Positions 44,100 to 53,092 are shown, numbered from the stretch's first letter. The stretch: DNA of 64,000 nt from Terriglobia bacterium (GCA_951813285.1 OX638355.1:4297136-4361135); one strand, 5' to 3'. The notes: generated by a model from the sequence alone, not told the origin. A program made the numbers and translations.

Positions 44100-44692
44100 T
44101 AAATACTGTAACGGACTTCGCTCCTGCCCGACCTAAAACCAAACCCACCGGCTGCCATCCCAGCAACGCCCTCTCGGCTGCCTTCCAGCGCTCCGCTCCG
44201 CCCGGAAGATACGCCGATGGAAACGGATTGTACCTCTTCGTCCAGCCCAGCGGAACCCACAGTTGGATTCAACGCCTGGTCGTCCGTGGCCGAGCGTTGG
44301 AGATTCTCGAAGCGGCACGGACCCTGGGCGAAGGAGCCGGTCCTCTGGTGTTCACCCGCGGGCAAGGGAAGCCGCTCAATGACAAGGAGCTGCGGTGGCT
44401 GGTCCGCGAGCAGGGGATTGCGGCCGTGCCGCACGGGTTCAGATCCAGCTTCCGGGACTGGGCGGCCGAAGAGACGGATCATCCCCGAGAAGTGATCGAG
44501 GCGGCCCTCGCGCATGTGGTCTGCAACCGGATCGAGGCGGCCTATGCCCGCTCGGACCTGTTCGAGCGCCGGCGTGTCCTGATGGACGACTGGGCGCGTT
44601 ACCTGGACCAGGGGATCGGTTGCCGGGGGCAAGCCAGGGTGAGAGCCAGGCTTCAAGTTCCCGGCAGAGGGAGAAGGGAGCGGCGGGGATGA
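44100..44692 (+). pseudogene. P4-type tyrosine integrase with an internal deletion
   Basis: The frame has no start codon before 'GRYADGNGLYLFVQPSGTHS', the N-terminal arm-binding region of P4-like integrases. It then jumps from 'WIQRLVVRGR' straight to the C-terminal catalytic part 'PLVFTRGQGKPLNDKELRWL'. The segment that should hold the core-binding domain and the first catalytic Arg is gone. The later catalytic pieces are intact: 'VPHGFRSSFRDWA', 'ALAHVVCNRIEAAYARSDLF' (His and Tyr). It marks an old integrated element at this spot; the gene should be dead. Confidence 0.75.
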
Positions 44693-45525
44693 TGGGGGGC
44701 AAGGGGGAGTTCCCCCCGGTAGGGGGTTCGAAGGGGCCGGAGCCCCTCGCCAGCCCCAATGTACTACATTGGGTAGGCTGGCTCCCCGGCACTACGCGGT
44801 GCGGCGCCGGCCTCGCTGTCCCCGCCTCGCCCCCTGCGTCGGTGGCCGCACGAGACGGGTGCTGTTGGTGAGAGCGCCCTTTTTCGGCGCTGGCGCGCCA
44901 CGGAGGAGGGCAAAGGTGGCCACGGGTCCGGACACCCTTTGCCCCCGCGCGGAGGTCGCTCTCTCCGCATGGCGACCCCGGGACCGCTGAGCGAGCCGGC
45001 CATTCCGGCTTCCCCACAGGCGGCGGCCCCTGCGGTCCCTGAGACGGAAATCGGTCCAGGAGGCGTTTCGGGGTGTTCTGCTATGCCAGGGAGTGAGAAA
45101 GTCCAGCCAGCCCCCCGCAAAGCTCGCGGATTCAGGGGTCAGGACATGGTCGAACGCCATGGCGGCCTCGGTGTCGTCATGGAGAAGATCGACCAATGGG
45201 AGCAGGAAGACCCGGCCTCCAACGGCCGCGACATGATCGACGCTTTCCGCCTCCCGGGGTCAAGGACGTGGCCTCGCATGGGTGGCCACCTTTCAGACGG
45301 GGGGTGGCTCACCGAGGTGGCGCACCAGGTGGCTCACGCTTTGGACCACTCCAACGCTCCTCTCTCAGAGGGCGGAGTCCTCGCCGTTGTGGTCCAGGTT
45401 TTGCCCGGAAACCCGCATTGGAAGCGGGTTGGCACGGATTCCCCGAGTCCTCTGCGGCAAAGCGCCGGCACCGCGGGTCCCCGCCTCGCACGGCACGTCG
45501 TGGCGCCGTACAGGAGGGGGAGGAA

Positions 45526-45636
45526 GTGGAGGGAGCGACCCCCTCCTTTTGACCGCTGGTGCGGCACCGGGGAGGGTGAGGTGGTGCATGGCAAAATTCA
45601 CCACCTCACCTCCCCTGCGGGGGTCGCTCCCTCCAC
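45526..45636. repeat. Nested perfect inverted repeats
   Basis: The outer arms are 18 bp and perfect (45526-45543 GTGGAGGGAGCGACCCCC and 45619-45636). The inner arms are 12 bp and perfect (45575-45586 GGTGAGGTGGTG and 45599-45610), around a 12-base loop. Together they can form a large cruciform or RNA hairpin. Confidence 0.75.
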
Positions 45637-45687
45637 AGTGATCCCTTGCGGGAAGGCCATCGAGCACCTTTTCGCGCTCACGGTGGC

Positions 45688-45758
45688 TGCGTGTGTCTCC
45701 ATGTAGCGTTGTGTAGCGTTGTAACCTGCTTGTCGCTCCATGTGTTGTTGTGTGTCTC
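45688..45758. repeat. Degenerate short repeats before the RHH-like gene
   Basis: TAGCGTTGTG is followed by TAGCGTTGTA (45706-45724), with further GTGTCTC-CATGT / GTGTCTCTATGT units around them. A cluster of such units immediately upstream of a ribbon-helix-helix gene would fit operator or iteron sites. Confidence 0.5.
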
Positions 45759-45759
45759 T

Positions 45760-45897
45760 ATGTTGCGCCGTGTACCGCTTCATATCCGTGTCTCTCCCGA
45801 AACCCGTCAAGGTCTCCAGCGCCTCGGCATCCAGCGGCGCCTCAACGTCGGCTCCCGGCTGCGCGTCCTCACTGATGAGGCTTTCGAAGAACAGTAG
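45760..45897 (+). CDS. Tiny ribbon-helix-helix-like protein
   Basis: A 45-residue frame 'MLRRVPLHIRVSPETRQGLQ' / 'RLGIQRRLNVGSRLRVLTDE' ending AFEEQ. A basic beta strand followed by two helices fits the CopG/Arc-type DNA-binding fold ('hRls.e....L..la...g.s...lir..~dea~'). No good ribosome site is visible, and the longer in-frame upstream part translates repeat DNA. It might be the last piece of a plasmid- or phage-type repressor. Low certainty. Confidence 0.4.
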   Translation: MLRRVPLHIRVSPETRQGLQRLGIQRRLNVGSRLRVLTDEAFEEQ

Positions 45898-46030
45898 ACC
45901 ACAGATGGCCAGAGGCCGAGAAGGGCACGGCTGGAGGATGCTCACAACCCGATATCTCCGATCCGAACCCAAGGGCAGCCTACCACCCGGCTCGGCGGCC
46001 TCGGAGGCAGAGTCTCGGGGGTTGCAACAT

Positions 46031-46381
46031 CGTAAGACGTAACTGTTCGGTCAAGCTGTGGGGAACGACATCCTGCGCCGGGCCTATGGCTTCGCGCTCC
46101 ATGGCGACCGAGCACCCGACGAAGTGCCAGCCGTTCACCTCCATGGGATGGAAACATAGAGCCGAGAAGCGACCCATGGTTGTCGGAACGATACGGTCGG
46201 ATCGCGCGGCAGGTAAGGACTTCGAGGCGGACGCTCGTCGGCCGTTATCCTGTTTGCGGGAGGTCTTGCCGCCGCGACGGGTGGCTCCAGCCCGACAGCG
46301 ACCCAACGGGAATAGATCGCTACGGCGAGGATGCCGTTTCGACCGCTCCACCACAGCTTGACCGAACAGTTACCGTAAGAC
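46031..46381. mobile_element. IS66-like miniature element with target-site duplication
   Basis: Perfect 23-bp terminal inverted repeats (46039-46061, GTAACTGTTCGGTCAAGC..., and 46351-46373) bound a 335-bp insert. Directly outside both ends stands the same 8-bp sequence CGTAAGAC (46031-46038 and 46374-46381). Ends beginning GTAA and 8-bp duplications are the marks of the IS66 family. The insert is far too short for the IS66 tnpA/tnpB/tnpC genes. A minus-strand frame crosses it but resembles no transposase I know. I call it a non-autonomous (MITE-type) element moved by an IS66-family transposase elsewhere. Confidence 0.75.
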
Positions 46382-46825
46382 CTGTCCACCAACGTCCCGA
46401 AAAGTCCAGTGGATTCCCGTTCAAATAGAGGGATATAATGAGGGGATTACAACAAGACAAACCACAATAAGTCTATTATAATGACCAGTTACAAGTTTTC
46501 TGATGTAGTCGCCGCCTACGCGGCTCGACACCCATAGGCGACGTTTCCCATGGGCTGACGCCCACGGCTAAGTGCTGCCGCGGCTTCGCCGCTCTCAAGG
46601 AAGCCGGCTTAAGCAGCATATTCTCAGACAAGTCCGGCCCCCGCCCTGTCGGGCAGATCATCCGAGAGTGAAACAATCAGAAATCGACCAATCCCTTCGC
46701 GAGCGTGGTGTCCCGTTCCGGTTAACCTCAGCGCCTTAGTGGCCCTTCGTCGTTCTTAGTGGCCCTTCGTGGATCACTCTTTTTCTTTTGTCTTTTTTCG
46801 TTTGTTTCAGCCAAGGCAGGGCAGG
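46382..46825. other. Non-coding gap with repeat debris
   Basis: An AT-rich stretch (46420-46490) is followed by short GC dyads ('GCCGCGGCTTCGCCGC'), a REP-like 23-mer and an R1 repeat on the minus strand. No gene is supported before the ThDP enzyme. Confidence 0.5.
46652..46810 (-). repeat. Dispersed repeat family R1, copy 3, ending in a REP-like 23-mer
   Basis: Read on the minus strand: GAAACAAACGAAAAAAG, then 'ATCCACGAAGGGCCACTAAG' twice in part, 'GCGCTGAGGTTAACCG', 'GCGAAGGGATTGG', and finally GTTTCACTCTCGGATGATCT. The last part (46652-46674) is identical to 19468-19490. Confidence 0.75.
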
Positions 46826-48466
46826 CTAGCGCTTGGCGATATCCGTTTCCTCGCAGGTGATGAACTCCAGCAGGGCCGGCCGCCCTTCCCGAGTTGCGGC
46901 TATTCCGCGTTGCAAGGCAGTCTGCACCCCTTCCGGATCTTCTATCCGCTCGGCATAGGCCCCCAGCCCGCGAGCCACCTGGCTGTAGTTTCCCGAAAGG
47001 AACTTGACGCGGCCTTCTATGGCGGCTTTGGGAATGTGCTGTTCGTAGCCGCCCATGGCTGAATTGTTCAGCAGCAGAACCAGGATGGGGATGTGTTCCC
47101 GCACCGCCGTCTCCAGATCCATGCCCACCATCCCGAAGGCCGCATCTCCCATGAGGGTGACCACCAGCTTGTCGGGAGCCGCCAGCTTGGCCCCCATGGC
47201 GGCACCCAGGGAAAAGCCCAGCTGGGTTGAATTTCCCCATCCCAGGTAACCGCGTGGGGTCACAGCCTCGTAGAACGGAGCGATCTGATCTCGGGGGGAA
47301 CCGGAATCGTGGGTGACAATGGCCGAGGCCGGGTCCACCGCTTTCTTCAGCTCGCCGATGACTCGATAGGGGTTGATGGGCGTCTGGGAGGATTGGAGCT
47401 TGCCGGCCCAGCGTGTCTGCCAAACCTCGCGAAGCTTCCCGATTCCGACTTCGACCGATCGGCGGCGGGCTTCCCGTCCCTCCTTCCCCGACTGGCGTTC
47501 GACCTCTTCCAGCATCTGCTCCAGGACGAGCTTGGCGTCTCCCAGGATGGGCACGTCGGCCCGATAACCCTTGTTCAGATCCTTCCAGTCCAGGGTGGCG
47601 TGAATGAGCACCCGGCCGTCGGCGGGAATGGCAGGGGCGAACAGGGAGCGGGTGAGGCTGGCGCCGATGACCAACAGGGCGTCGCTGGCCGCCAGGTGCT
47701 CTCCCACCATGTCGGTCTGGCTGTACCCGGTGGTCCCCAGAGCCAGAGGATGGGTCTCATTGAAGGCGCTCTTGCCCTGGAGCGAGGTCATCACCGGCGC
47801 CGCCAACCGCTCCGCCAACTGCTCCAGTTCCCTGGCGGCCTTGGCGTAGAAAATCCCCTGCCCTGCCCAGATGAGCGGTCGCTTGGCAGCCAGCAGCACC
47901 CGAACGGCTTCCCTGACGGCCACGGGGTCTCCTCCGGTCCTGATGTTCGGCACCGGCTGGTACTCCAGGGGACCCGGAAATGCTTCCTCGGCCACGTCCA
48001 CCGGAATCTCCAGCAATACCGGACCGGGTCTCCCAGAACGCAAGGCGGTGAAAGCCCGGGCCATCCGGCCGGGGATGACTGCCGCCGCCGGGACCCGGTC
48101 GGCCCACTTGGTGGTGGCCCGGTAGTTTTCCAGAGAGCCGAAGGTGGGTGGAACCCCGGCCTGGTCTCGCCCGGGATGCCCCGGAAGGAAGAGGATGGGG
48201 CTGGAATCGGTATAGGCGTGGGCGATCCCGGCAAAGGCGTTTTCGGCTCCCGGACCCTGCTGCACCGTCACTACTCCGATTCGGGCGCCGCAGGCGGTCC
48301 GCGAGAATCCGTCCGCCATGTTGCCCGCCACCCGTTCCTGACGGGCCACGATCAGCCGAACCCCGGCCTCGGTCAAGGCGTCGAGGATCGGAGTCAGCGG
48401 AAAGCAGAACACCTGCTCAACGCCTTCCCGTTTCAATAGTTCGGCGATCACCTGACTGCCCAGCAT
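46826..48466 (-). CDS. Thiamine diphosphate-dependent enzyme, acetolactate synthase-like
   Basis: A 546-residue ThDP enzyme of the acetolactate synthase/benzoylformate decarboxylase group. The N-terminal catalytic Glu is in 'VARQERVAGNMADGFSRT'. The ThDP-Mg site near the C-terminus is 'TLMGDAAFGMVGMDLETAVR' with 'LLNNSAMGGY'. ATG 48466 follows GGGAGGGAGA, better than 48508. No regulatory subunit or branched-chain amino acid genes lie nearby, so a catabolic role (2-oxo acid decarboxylation or ligation) is as likely as acetolactate synthesis. Confidence 0.87.
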   Translation of the reverse strand: MLGSQVIAELLKREGVEQVFCFPLTPILDALTEAGVRLIVARQERVAGNMADGFSRTACGARIGVVTVQQGPGAENAFAGIAHAYTDSSPILFLPGHPGRDQAGVPPTFGSLENYRATTKWADRVPAAAVIPGRMARAFTALRSGRPGPVLLEIPVDVAEEAFPGPLEYQPVPNIRTGGDPVAVREAVRVLLAAKRPLIWAGQGIFYAKAARELEQLAERLAAPVMTSLQGKSAFNETHPLALGTTGYSQTDMVGEHLAASDALLVIGASLTRSLFAPAIPADGRVLIHATLDWKDLNKGYRADVPILGDAKLVLEQMLEEVERQSGKEGREARRRSVEVGIGKLREVWQTRWAGKLQSSQTPINPYRVIGELKKAVDPASAIVTHDSGSPRDQIAPFYEAVTPRGYLGWGNSTQLGFSLGAAMGAKLAAPDKLVVTLMGDAAFGMVGMDLETAVREHIPILVLLLNNSAMGGYEQHIPKAAIEGRVKFLSGNYSQVARGLGAYAERIEDPEGVQTALQRGIAATREGRPALLEFITCEETDIAKR

Positions 48467-48691
48467 ATTGTCTCCCTCCCGCCACCGAATCCCGGCAAGG
48501 CGGTTCAAACCGCCGTCCCGGCAAATCGGGAACGTTGACAGATAATCCCAAAGGTCAGACCGTGAATCCCTGAATGTAGATTGTGCACTCTAGATGGATT
48601 CGGGACACAATCAACGGTCCCATCCACCTGATCAACAATCAGAAATCAGCAATCAACCATTCGTTGTTTGTCGAAATGAAACAAAGCCTCG

Positions 48692-49051
48692 CTAGGGATC
48701 TTTCACAAACAGTGCCCTCAAATCATAGGACACATTGAGCGGATAGCGCATCCGCATCCCGATGGCAAAGTAGAAACACCAGGCGTGGTCGGCTCCGGCG
48801 CGAGTGGCGCTCCACACCCAGGCCCCGGACAATTCGAAGGGCTTACGAATGGTGCGGCGGGGCGGATCCCATAGTCCATGGAGTTCCTCCAGTGTCGGCA
48901 AGCGCCAATCGCGATGGCCACCCAAATCCAGACCCTGGGCGCGGCGGGCGGCATCGTGCCAGCTGAGGCGGCTTCCGTTGTCTTGCCGGCTCCAGATCAG
49001 GCCCGTGTGGCTGTCGACGACCACATCGGTTGAAGCCTCAGAAGATTGCAT
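48692..49051 (-). CDS. DUF1566-domain protein
   Basis: A 119-residue single-domain protein with the DUF1566 (Lcl C-terminal-like) pattern: 'DSHTGLIWSRQDNG', 'HDAARRAQGLDLGGHRDWRL', 'PTLEELHGLWDP' and the ending 'MRYPLNVSYDLRALFVKD'. No leader is present, although most relatives are secreted. The start at 49051 is the only good ATG in frame with the homology. Function unknown. Confidence 0.8.
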   Translation of the reverse strand: MQSSEASTDVVVDSHTGLIWSRQDNGSRLSWHDAARRAQGLDLGGHRDWRLPTLEELHGLWDPPRRTIRKPFELSGAWVWSATRAGADHAWCFYFAIGMRMRYPLNVSYDLRALFVKDP

Positions 49052-49073
49052 GGCCGTTCGCGCCCGATGAGGG

Positions 49074-49466
49074 CTAGAGGTTGACTGAGACCTGAACCCG
49101 ATTCTGCTCCACCCAATGTCTCAACTTTCGCCAGAGCATTGCTTTCAGGAATTGCCGAAACGCAGGGACCAGGCACAAAAAGCCCAGGATGTCGGTCAGG
49201 ACGCCGGGAGTCAGCAAGACGGCGCCAGCCAGCAGGATGATCACCCCGTCGACCAGCGGGGCCGCCGGGAGCCTTCCGGCCGCCGTGTCCGCCTGCAACC
49301 GGCGTAGCACCTCCAGACCCTGGCTGCGGGCCAGAAAGGCGCCCAGTGCCCCGGTGGCGAGAATCAGGGCCACGGTGGCCAGGGTGCCGATGTGACTGCC
49401 TATCTCGATCAGGAGGGCCAGTTCTACCAGGGGAAGGAGGAGGAAGAGGGCGAGAATCTTGATCAT
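49074..49466 (-). CDS. fxsA: FxsA-family membrane protein
   Basis: A 130-residue protein with four membrane helices and the FxsA pattern: 'LLLPLVELALLIEIGSHIGT', 'LILATGALGAFLARSQGLEV' and 'LLTPGVLTDILGFLCLVPAF'. In E. coli FxsA relieves exclusion of phage T7 by an F-plasmid protein; its normal role is unknown. ATG 49466. The DUF1566 gene lies 22 bases downstream in the same direction. Confidence 0.85.
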   Translation of the reverse strand: MIKILALFLLLPLVELALLIEIGSHIGTLATVALILATGALGAFLARSQGLEVLRRLQADTAAGRLPAAPLVDGVIILLAGAVLLTPGVLTDILGFLCLVPAFRQFLKAMLWRKLRHWVEQNRVQVSVNL

Positions 49467-49623
49467 GAAACCATTATGGCACAAGGGCAGCGCCTCGGCT
49501 CCGATTCTCGGAGTCGTCGGATGCACTTCCACAAGATAGGCCAGGGGGATCGAGGGACCGGCTTGGAGGAGACTGCGCCCCCTTGGTACCCTCTCGCTGC
49601 AACAACAGAAGTCGGTAACCTGC

Positions 49624-49658
49624 AGAAAGGAAACGGGGCAGGCTGAAACGCCTGCCCC
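49624..49658 (-). terminator. Intrinsic terminator of the DUF5818-like gene
   Basis: On the minus strand GGGGCAGGC (49658-49650) and GCCTGCCCC (49643-49635) form a perfect 9-bp stem with a six-base loop, followed by GTTTCCTTTCTG. It starts 26 bases after the gene's stop. Confidence 0.75.
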
Positions 49659-49683
49659 GGAAGTTTGCCGTCGGGTGCAATTC

Positions 49684-50004
49684 TTAAGGTGCCAGGTGCT
49701 TGACCGACTTGATGGTCAGGGTCCCGTCCATCACCTTGCCGGTGACCTCGACCTTGTGGCCGAGATGACCCATCACCTTGTCGGCATTGGCGATCTTGAG
49801 GACCTTCTTGTCTCCCGTGACGAAGACGGGCGCCTGACCGCCACCGACACACCCCTTGACGCAACCGATCGACTTTTCGGAATGGTCGGCGTGGGCGGCT
49901 CCGCACTTGGCGTCGGAGATGTGTCCGGTCAAGGTCTCACCCGCCAGGAATTGCCCGCCGGCCACGGCAACCGCCAGCAAGAAAATCAGGACTGCGTTTC
50001 TCAT
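49684..50004 (-). CDS. Small secreted DUF5818-like protein
   Basis: A 106-residue protein with a leader ('VLIFLLAVAVAGGQFLAG') and a small OB-like domain: 'LTGHISDAKCGAAHADHSEK', 'CVKGCVGGGQAPVFVTGDKK' and 'HLGHKVEVTGKVMDGTLTIK'. This pattern (DUF5818 or close kin) is especially common in Acidobacteriota, often with several copies per genome. Three cysteines may bind metal or form disulfides. ATG 50004 follows GGGAGGAAC. Confidence 0.7.
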   Translation of the reverse strand: MRNAVLIFLLAVAVAGGQFLAGETLTGHISDAKCGAAHADHSEKSIGCVKGCVGGGQAPVFVTGDKKVLKIANADKVMGHLGHKVEVTGKVMDGTLTIKSVKHLAP

Positions 50005-50135
50005 AGTTCCTCCCGCTTCCCGAGAAATGTCATTCATTTAGGGACTACTGGAAGTAAGGCTACTTTAACGAATGTTCCCTGTCAACCAATGAACACGATG
50101 CCGGGGGATTCCTCGAGTTCGCCCTCCCCTGACGC

Positions 50136-51353
50136 TCACTCCACAATTACCTTCACAAATCCCCGTTTGCCTACCTTCAAAACCGAGGAGGAAGGTTGGG
50201 AACAATCCATCTCCGCCTTCACATCGGTGACCTTCTCCTGGTTCAGGGATACCGCGTCCTGGGCGATCAAGCGTACGGCCTGGCCCACCGAGGCAGCCAG
50301 GCCCACCCGCACCATCAATTTCGAAAGCCGCAGCCGTTCCTGAGAGACTGGAAACTTTTTTTCTTCCATCCGATCGGGCAGCAGCCGCCGGGAATGGATG
50401 CGATGGAACTCCTCTTCGGCCCGGTCGGCGGCCTGGCGCGAATGAAACTCCCGCACGATCCTTTTGGCCAGGTTCACCTTGGCGGCCTTGGGATGCAGGC
50501 TGCCCTGGGCCACCTGGTTTCGGATTCGGTCGACCTCCGGAACACTCAGGTCGGTGCAGAGTTCGTAGTAGCGATACATGAGGTCATCCGAAATCGACAT
50601 GACCTTCCCGAAGATCTCCGAGGCCGGCTCCTGGATCCCGATGGTGTTTCCCAGGGACTTCGACATCTTCTGCACACCGTCCAAGCCCTCCAGCAACGGC
50701 AACATCACCAGCACCTGCGGATCCTGTCCATATTCCCTCTGAAGCTCTCGTCCCACCAGCAGATTGAATTTCTGATCGGTTCCGCCCATTTCCACGTCGG
50801 CCCTCAACACCACCGAGTCGTACCCTTGAATCAGGGGATAGAGGAGCTCGTGAATGGCGACCGGCTGCGACCTCTTCAACCGCTTGCTGAAGTCGTCTCT
50901 CTCCAGCATACGGGCCACGGTGTAGCGGGCGGCCAAGGCAAGGAACTGCTCGCTGCTGAAGGAAGTCATCCAGCGGCTGTTGAAGTCGATGACGGTCTTT
51001 TCCGGATCCAGGACCTTGAACACCTGCTGCTTGTAGGTCTCGGCATTTTCCGCCACCTCCTCCCGCGTCAAGGGCTTGCGGGTGGCGCTGCGGCCGGAGG
51101 GGTCCCCGATCAAGCCGGTAAAGTCGCCGATCAGGAAGATGACCGTGTGGCCCAGGTCCTGAAAACGCCTCATGCTGCGCAACATGACCGTGTGGCCCAG
51201 ATGCAGGTCCGGCGCCGTGGGGTCGAAACCCGCCTTGATCCGCAACGGCCTTCCGGTTTGAGCCGAGCGTGCCAGCCGGTCTTGAAGGTCTTCCGGTCGA
51301 ATCAGCTCGGCGACTCCCTGCTGCAGGAAGCTCAGTTGTTCCTCAACAGTCAC
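50136..51353 (-). CDS. tyrS: Tyrosyl-tRNA synthetase
   Basis: A 405-residue class I aminoacyl-tRNA synthetase that charges tRNA-Tyr. The HIGH box is '[14 protein letters not shown]' and the KMSKS loop '[11 protein letters not shown]'. The tyrosine-site helix ('[20 protein letters not shown]') and a C-terminal S4 domain ('[20 protein letters not shown]') are complete. It belongs to the TyrZ-like branch by length. It lies 30 bases after purN on the same strand and may be co-transcribed with the purine genes. Confidence 0.95.
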   Translation of the reverse strand: MTVEEQLSFLQQGVAELIRPEDLQDRLARSAQTGRPLRIKAGFDPTAPDLHLGHTVMLRSMRRFQDLGHTVIFLIGDFTGLIGDPSGRSATRKPLTREEVAENAETYKQQVFKVLDPEKTVIDFNSRWMTSFSSEQFLALAARYTVARMLERDDFSKRLKRSQPVAIHELLYPLIQGYDSVVLRADVEMGGTDQKFNLLVGRELQREYGQDPQVLVMLPLLEGLDGVQKMSKSLGNTIGIQEPASEIFGKVMSISDDLMYRYYELCTDLSVPEVDRIRNQVAQGSLHPKAAKVNLAKRIVREFHSRQAADRAEEEFHRIHSRRLLPDRMEEKKFPVSQERLRLSKLMVRVGLAASVGQAVRLIAQDAVSLNQEKVTDVKAEMDCSQPSSSVLKVGKRGFVKVIVE

Positions 51354-51383
51354 GATTAAGCAATTCCCTCTTCAATTGGGCCG

Positions 51384-51986
51384 TCAGTACCGGCGCACCA
51401 CCCGTCGACCCTCCAGGCGCACTTCATTCCGGACCAGCATTTCGATCGCCCGGGGATAGAGCCGATGCTCTTCCGCCAGGATCCTGGCGGCCAGCGACTC
51501 TTCGTCATCGCTCTCCAGCACGGGCACCGCAGCCTGCAGTAGAATGGGGCCGGAATCCACCCCTTCATCCACAAAGTGGACGGTGCAGCCCGAAAACCGG
51601 ACGCCGTATTCCAGCGCCTGACGCTGTGGACGCAGTCCGGGAAAGGCCGGAAGCAGGGAGGGATGGATGTTCAGGATTCGGTTGGGAAAGGACCGGACGA
51701 AGAGGGGGCTGAGAATCCGCATGAACCCGGCCAGGCAGATCAGGTCCACCCGGTGCCGTTTCAACTCGTAGACCAGACTCCGGTCGTAGTCCTCTCGCGC
51801 CACACCCCGGGAGGGGAGAATCAGCGTTTTCAATCCCCGCCGCCGCGCCCTTTCCAGTCCAGCGGCCGAAGACAGGTTGCTGACCACCACCTCGATGCGG
51901 GCCGGCAAACGACCCTGCTGGATGCTGTCGGCGATGGCCTCGAAGTTGGAGCCGCGTCCGGACAGCAGGATCGCGAGACGTTTCAT
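51384..51986 (-). CDS. purN: Phosphoribosylglycinamide formyltransferase
   Basis: A 200-residue enzyme that transfers a formyl group from 10-formyl-THF to GAR in step 3 of purine synthesis. Motifs: 'LAILLSGRGSNFEAIADSI', 'LICLAGFMRILSPLFV', and the catalytic Asn-His-Asp region 'NIHPSLLPAFPG', 'GCTVHFVDEGVDSGPILLQA'. The ATG at 51986 ('MKRLAIL') matches the family start; 52001 would add five residues. It follows purM closely. Confidence 0.93.
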   Translation of the reverse strand: MKRLAILLSGRGSNFEAIADSIQQGRLPARIEVVVSNLSSAAGLERARRRGLKTLILPSRGVAREDYDRSLVYELKRHRVDLICLAGFMRILSPLFVRSFPNRILNIHPSLLPAFPGLRPQRQALEYGVRFSGCTVHFVDEGVDSGPILLQAAVPVLESDDEESLAARILAEEHRLYPRAIEMLVRNEVRLEGRRVVRRY

Positions 51987-52048
51987 CCGATGCACACTCA
52001 TCCTGAAGGCCCGGACCCTCCAAGGGACACCGTGAGCCTTCCCTTCCG

Positions 52049-53092
52049 CTACCGCCTGAAGTAAACCCGACGCTTCCCCGTACGGATCTCGCCGATCCGG
52101 TAGAGGGGTTCCCGGCTCCGGGCAAGATGTTGTTCCACTTTGGCCACGTCGCCCGCCGATACGACCAGCGCCATACCAATACCCATATTGAAGGTACGCA
52201 GCATCTCGGCCTCATCAATTCGGCCCAGTTCCTGCAGAACGCCGAAGATGGGCGGCTCGGGCCAGGACTTCAGTTGAACGTGGGCCGAACAGCCGGCGGG
52301 GAGAATGCGGGGCAGATTGTCGGTCAGTCCCCCTCCGGTGATGTGGGCCAGCCCGTTGAGCCAGCCACGCTCCAGCAGCGGCTTCAGCAGGGACAGATAG
52401 TTCCGGTGAGGCTGCAGCAGTGCCTCTCCCAAGGAATACGGCAACTGGGGAAGCCTGGCGCCGACCTCATAACCGCCCACTTCGAACAACAGCTTGCGTG
52501 CCAGAGAATAGCCGTTGGTGTGCAGCCCCGTGGATGCCAGTCCCAGGATGGCATCTCCCGGTCGGATGCGTTGCCCGTCCAGCAGTTGCGACTGATCGAC
52601 CAGTCCCACAATGAAACCGGCCAGATCATACTCTCCCTGGGAATAGAACCCCGGCATCTCGGCCGTTTCCCCTCCCAGCAGAGCGCATCCCGACTCCCGG
52701 CAACCGGTTGCTATGCCTTCCACGACCCGGGCGATGACCTCAGGCTCCATCCGATGGGTTGCGATGTAGTCCATGAAGAAGAGCGGCAAGGCTCCCTGCA
52801 CCAGGATGTCGTTGACACAATGAGCTACCAGATCCCTGCCCACGGTGTGATGGACTCCGGTGGCAAAGGCGATCTTGAGCTTGGTCCCGACACCATCCAC
52901 GCTGGACACCAGAATGGGCCGGGCCGCCGGCTCCCTCTCCAGACGAAAGAGTCCGCCGAAGGCGCCGATCTCGCTGACCACTTCCGGTGTAAAAGTCCGG
53001 CGGGCCAAGGCCTTGATGCGTTTCTTGGCGGCATCGGCCCGGTCGATATCCACGCCGGCGTCGCGGTAGGCAAAAACGGTCTTGGCAGTCAT
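52049..53092 (-). CDS. purM: Phosphoribosylformylglycinamidine cyclo-ligase
   Basis: A 347-residue AIR synthetase that closes the imidazole ring using ATP. Family motifs: 'YRDAGVDIDRADAAKKRIKA', 'VSSVDGVGTKLKIAFA', 'GGETAEMPGFY', 'GLASTGLHTNGYSLARKLLF' and 'HITGGGLTDNLPRIL'. Full length. A 200-base gap with an R1 repeat separates it from purF upstream. Confidence 0.95.
   Translation of the reverse strand: MTAKTVFAYRDAGVDIDRADAAKKRIKALARRTFTPEVVSEIGAFGGLFRLEREPAARPILVSSVDGVGTKLKIAFATGVHHTVGRDLVAHCVNDILVQGALPLFFMDYIATHRMEPEVIARVVEGIATGCRESGCALLGGETAEMPGFYSQGEYDLAGFIVGLVDQSQLLDGQRIRPGDAILGLASTGLHTNGYSLARKLLFEVGGYEVGARLPQLPYSLGEALLQPHRNYLSLLKPLLERGWLNGLAHITGGGLTDNLPRILPAGCSAHVQLKSWPEPPIFGVLQELGRIDEAEMLRTFNMGIGMALVVSAGDVAKVEQHLARSREPLYRIGEIRTGKRRVYFRR

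Larger units (their letters stand above)
44693..45759. other. GC-rich, dyad-rich stretch without a supported gene
   Basis: Several long frames overlap here on both strands but none resembles a protein I know. The DNA is unusually rich in inverted repeats. One pairs 44749-44762 with 44766-44782 (GCCAGCC CCAATGT type); a nested pair lies at 45526-45636. It may be part of the old element whose integrase lies at 44.1 kb. Confidence 0.5.

Noticed and set aside
44939-45706. 255-codon plus-strand frame in the GC-rich stretch
   Set aside because: No similarity to any protein I know; overlapping frames are open on both strands and it crosses the large palindrome.
46084-46361. Transposase fragment inside the 335-bp element
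   Set aside because: Frames on both strands cross it, but none resembles an IS66 TnpA, TnpB or TnpC part.
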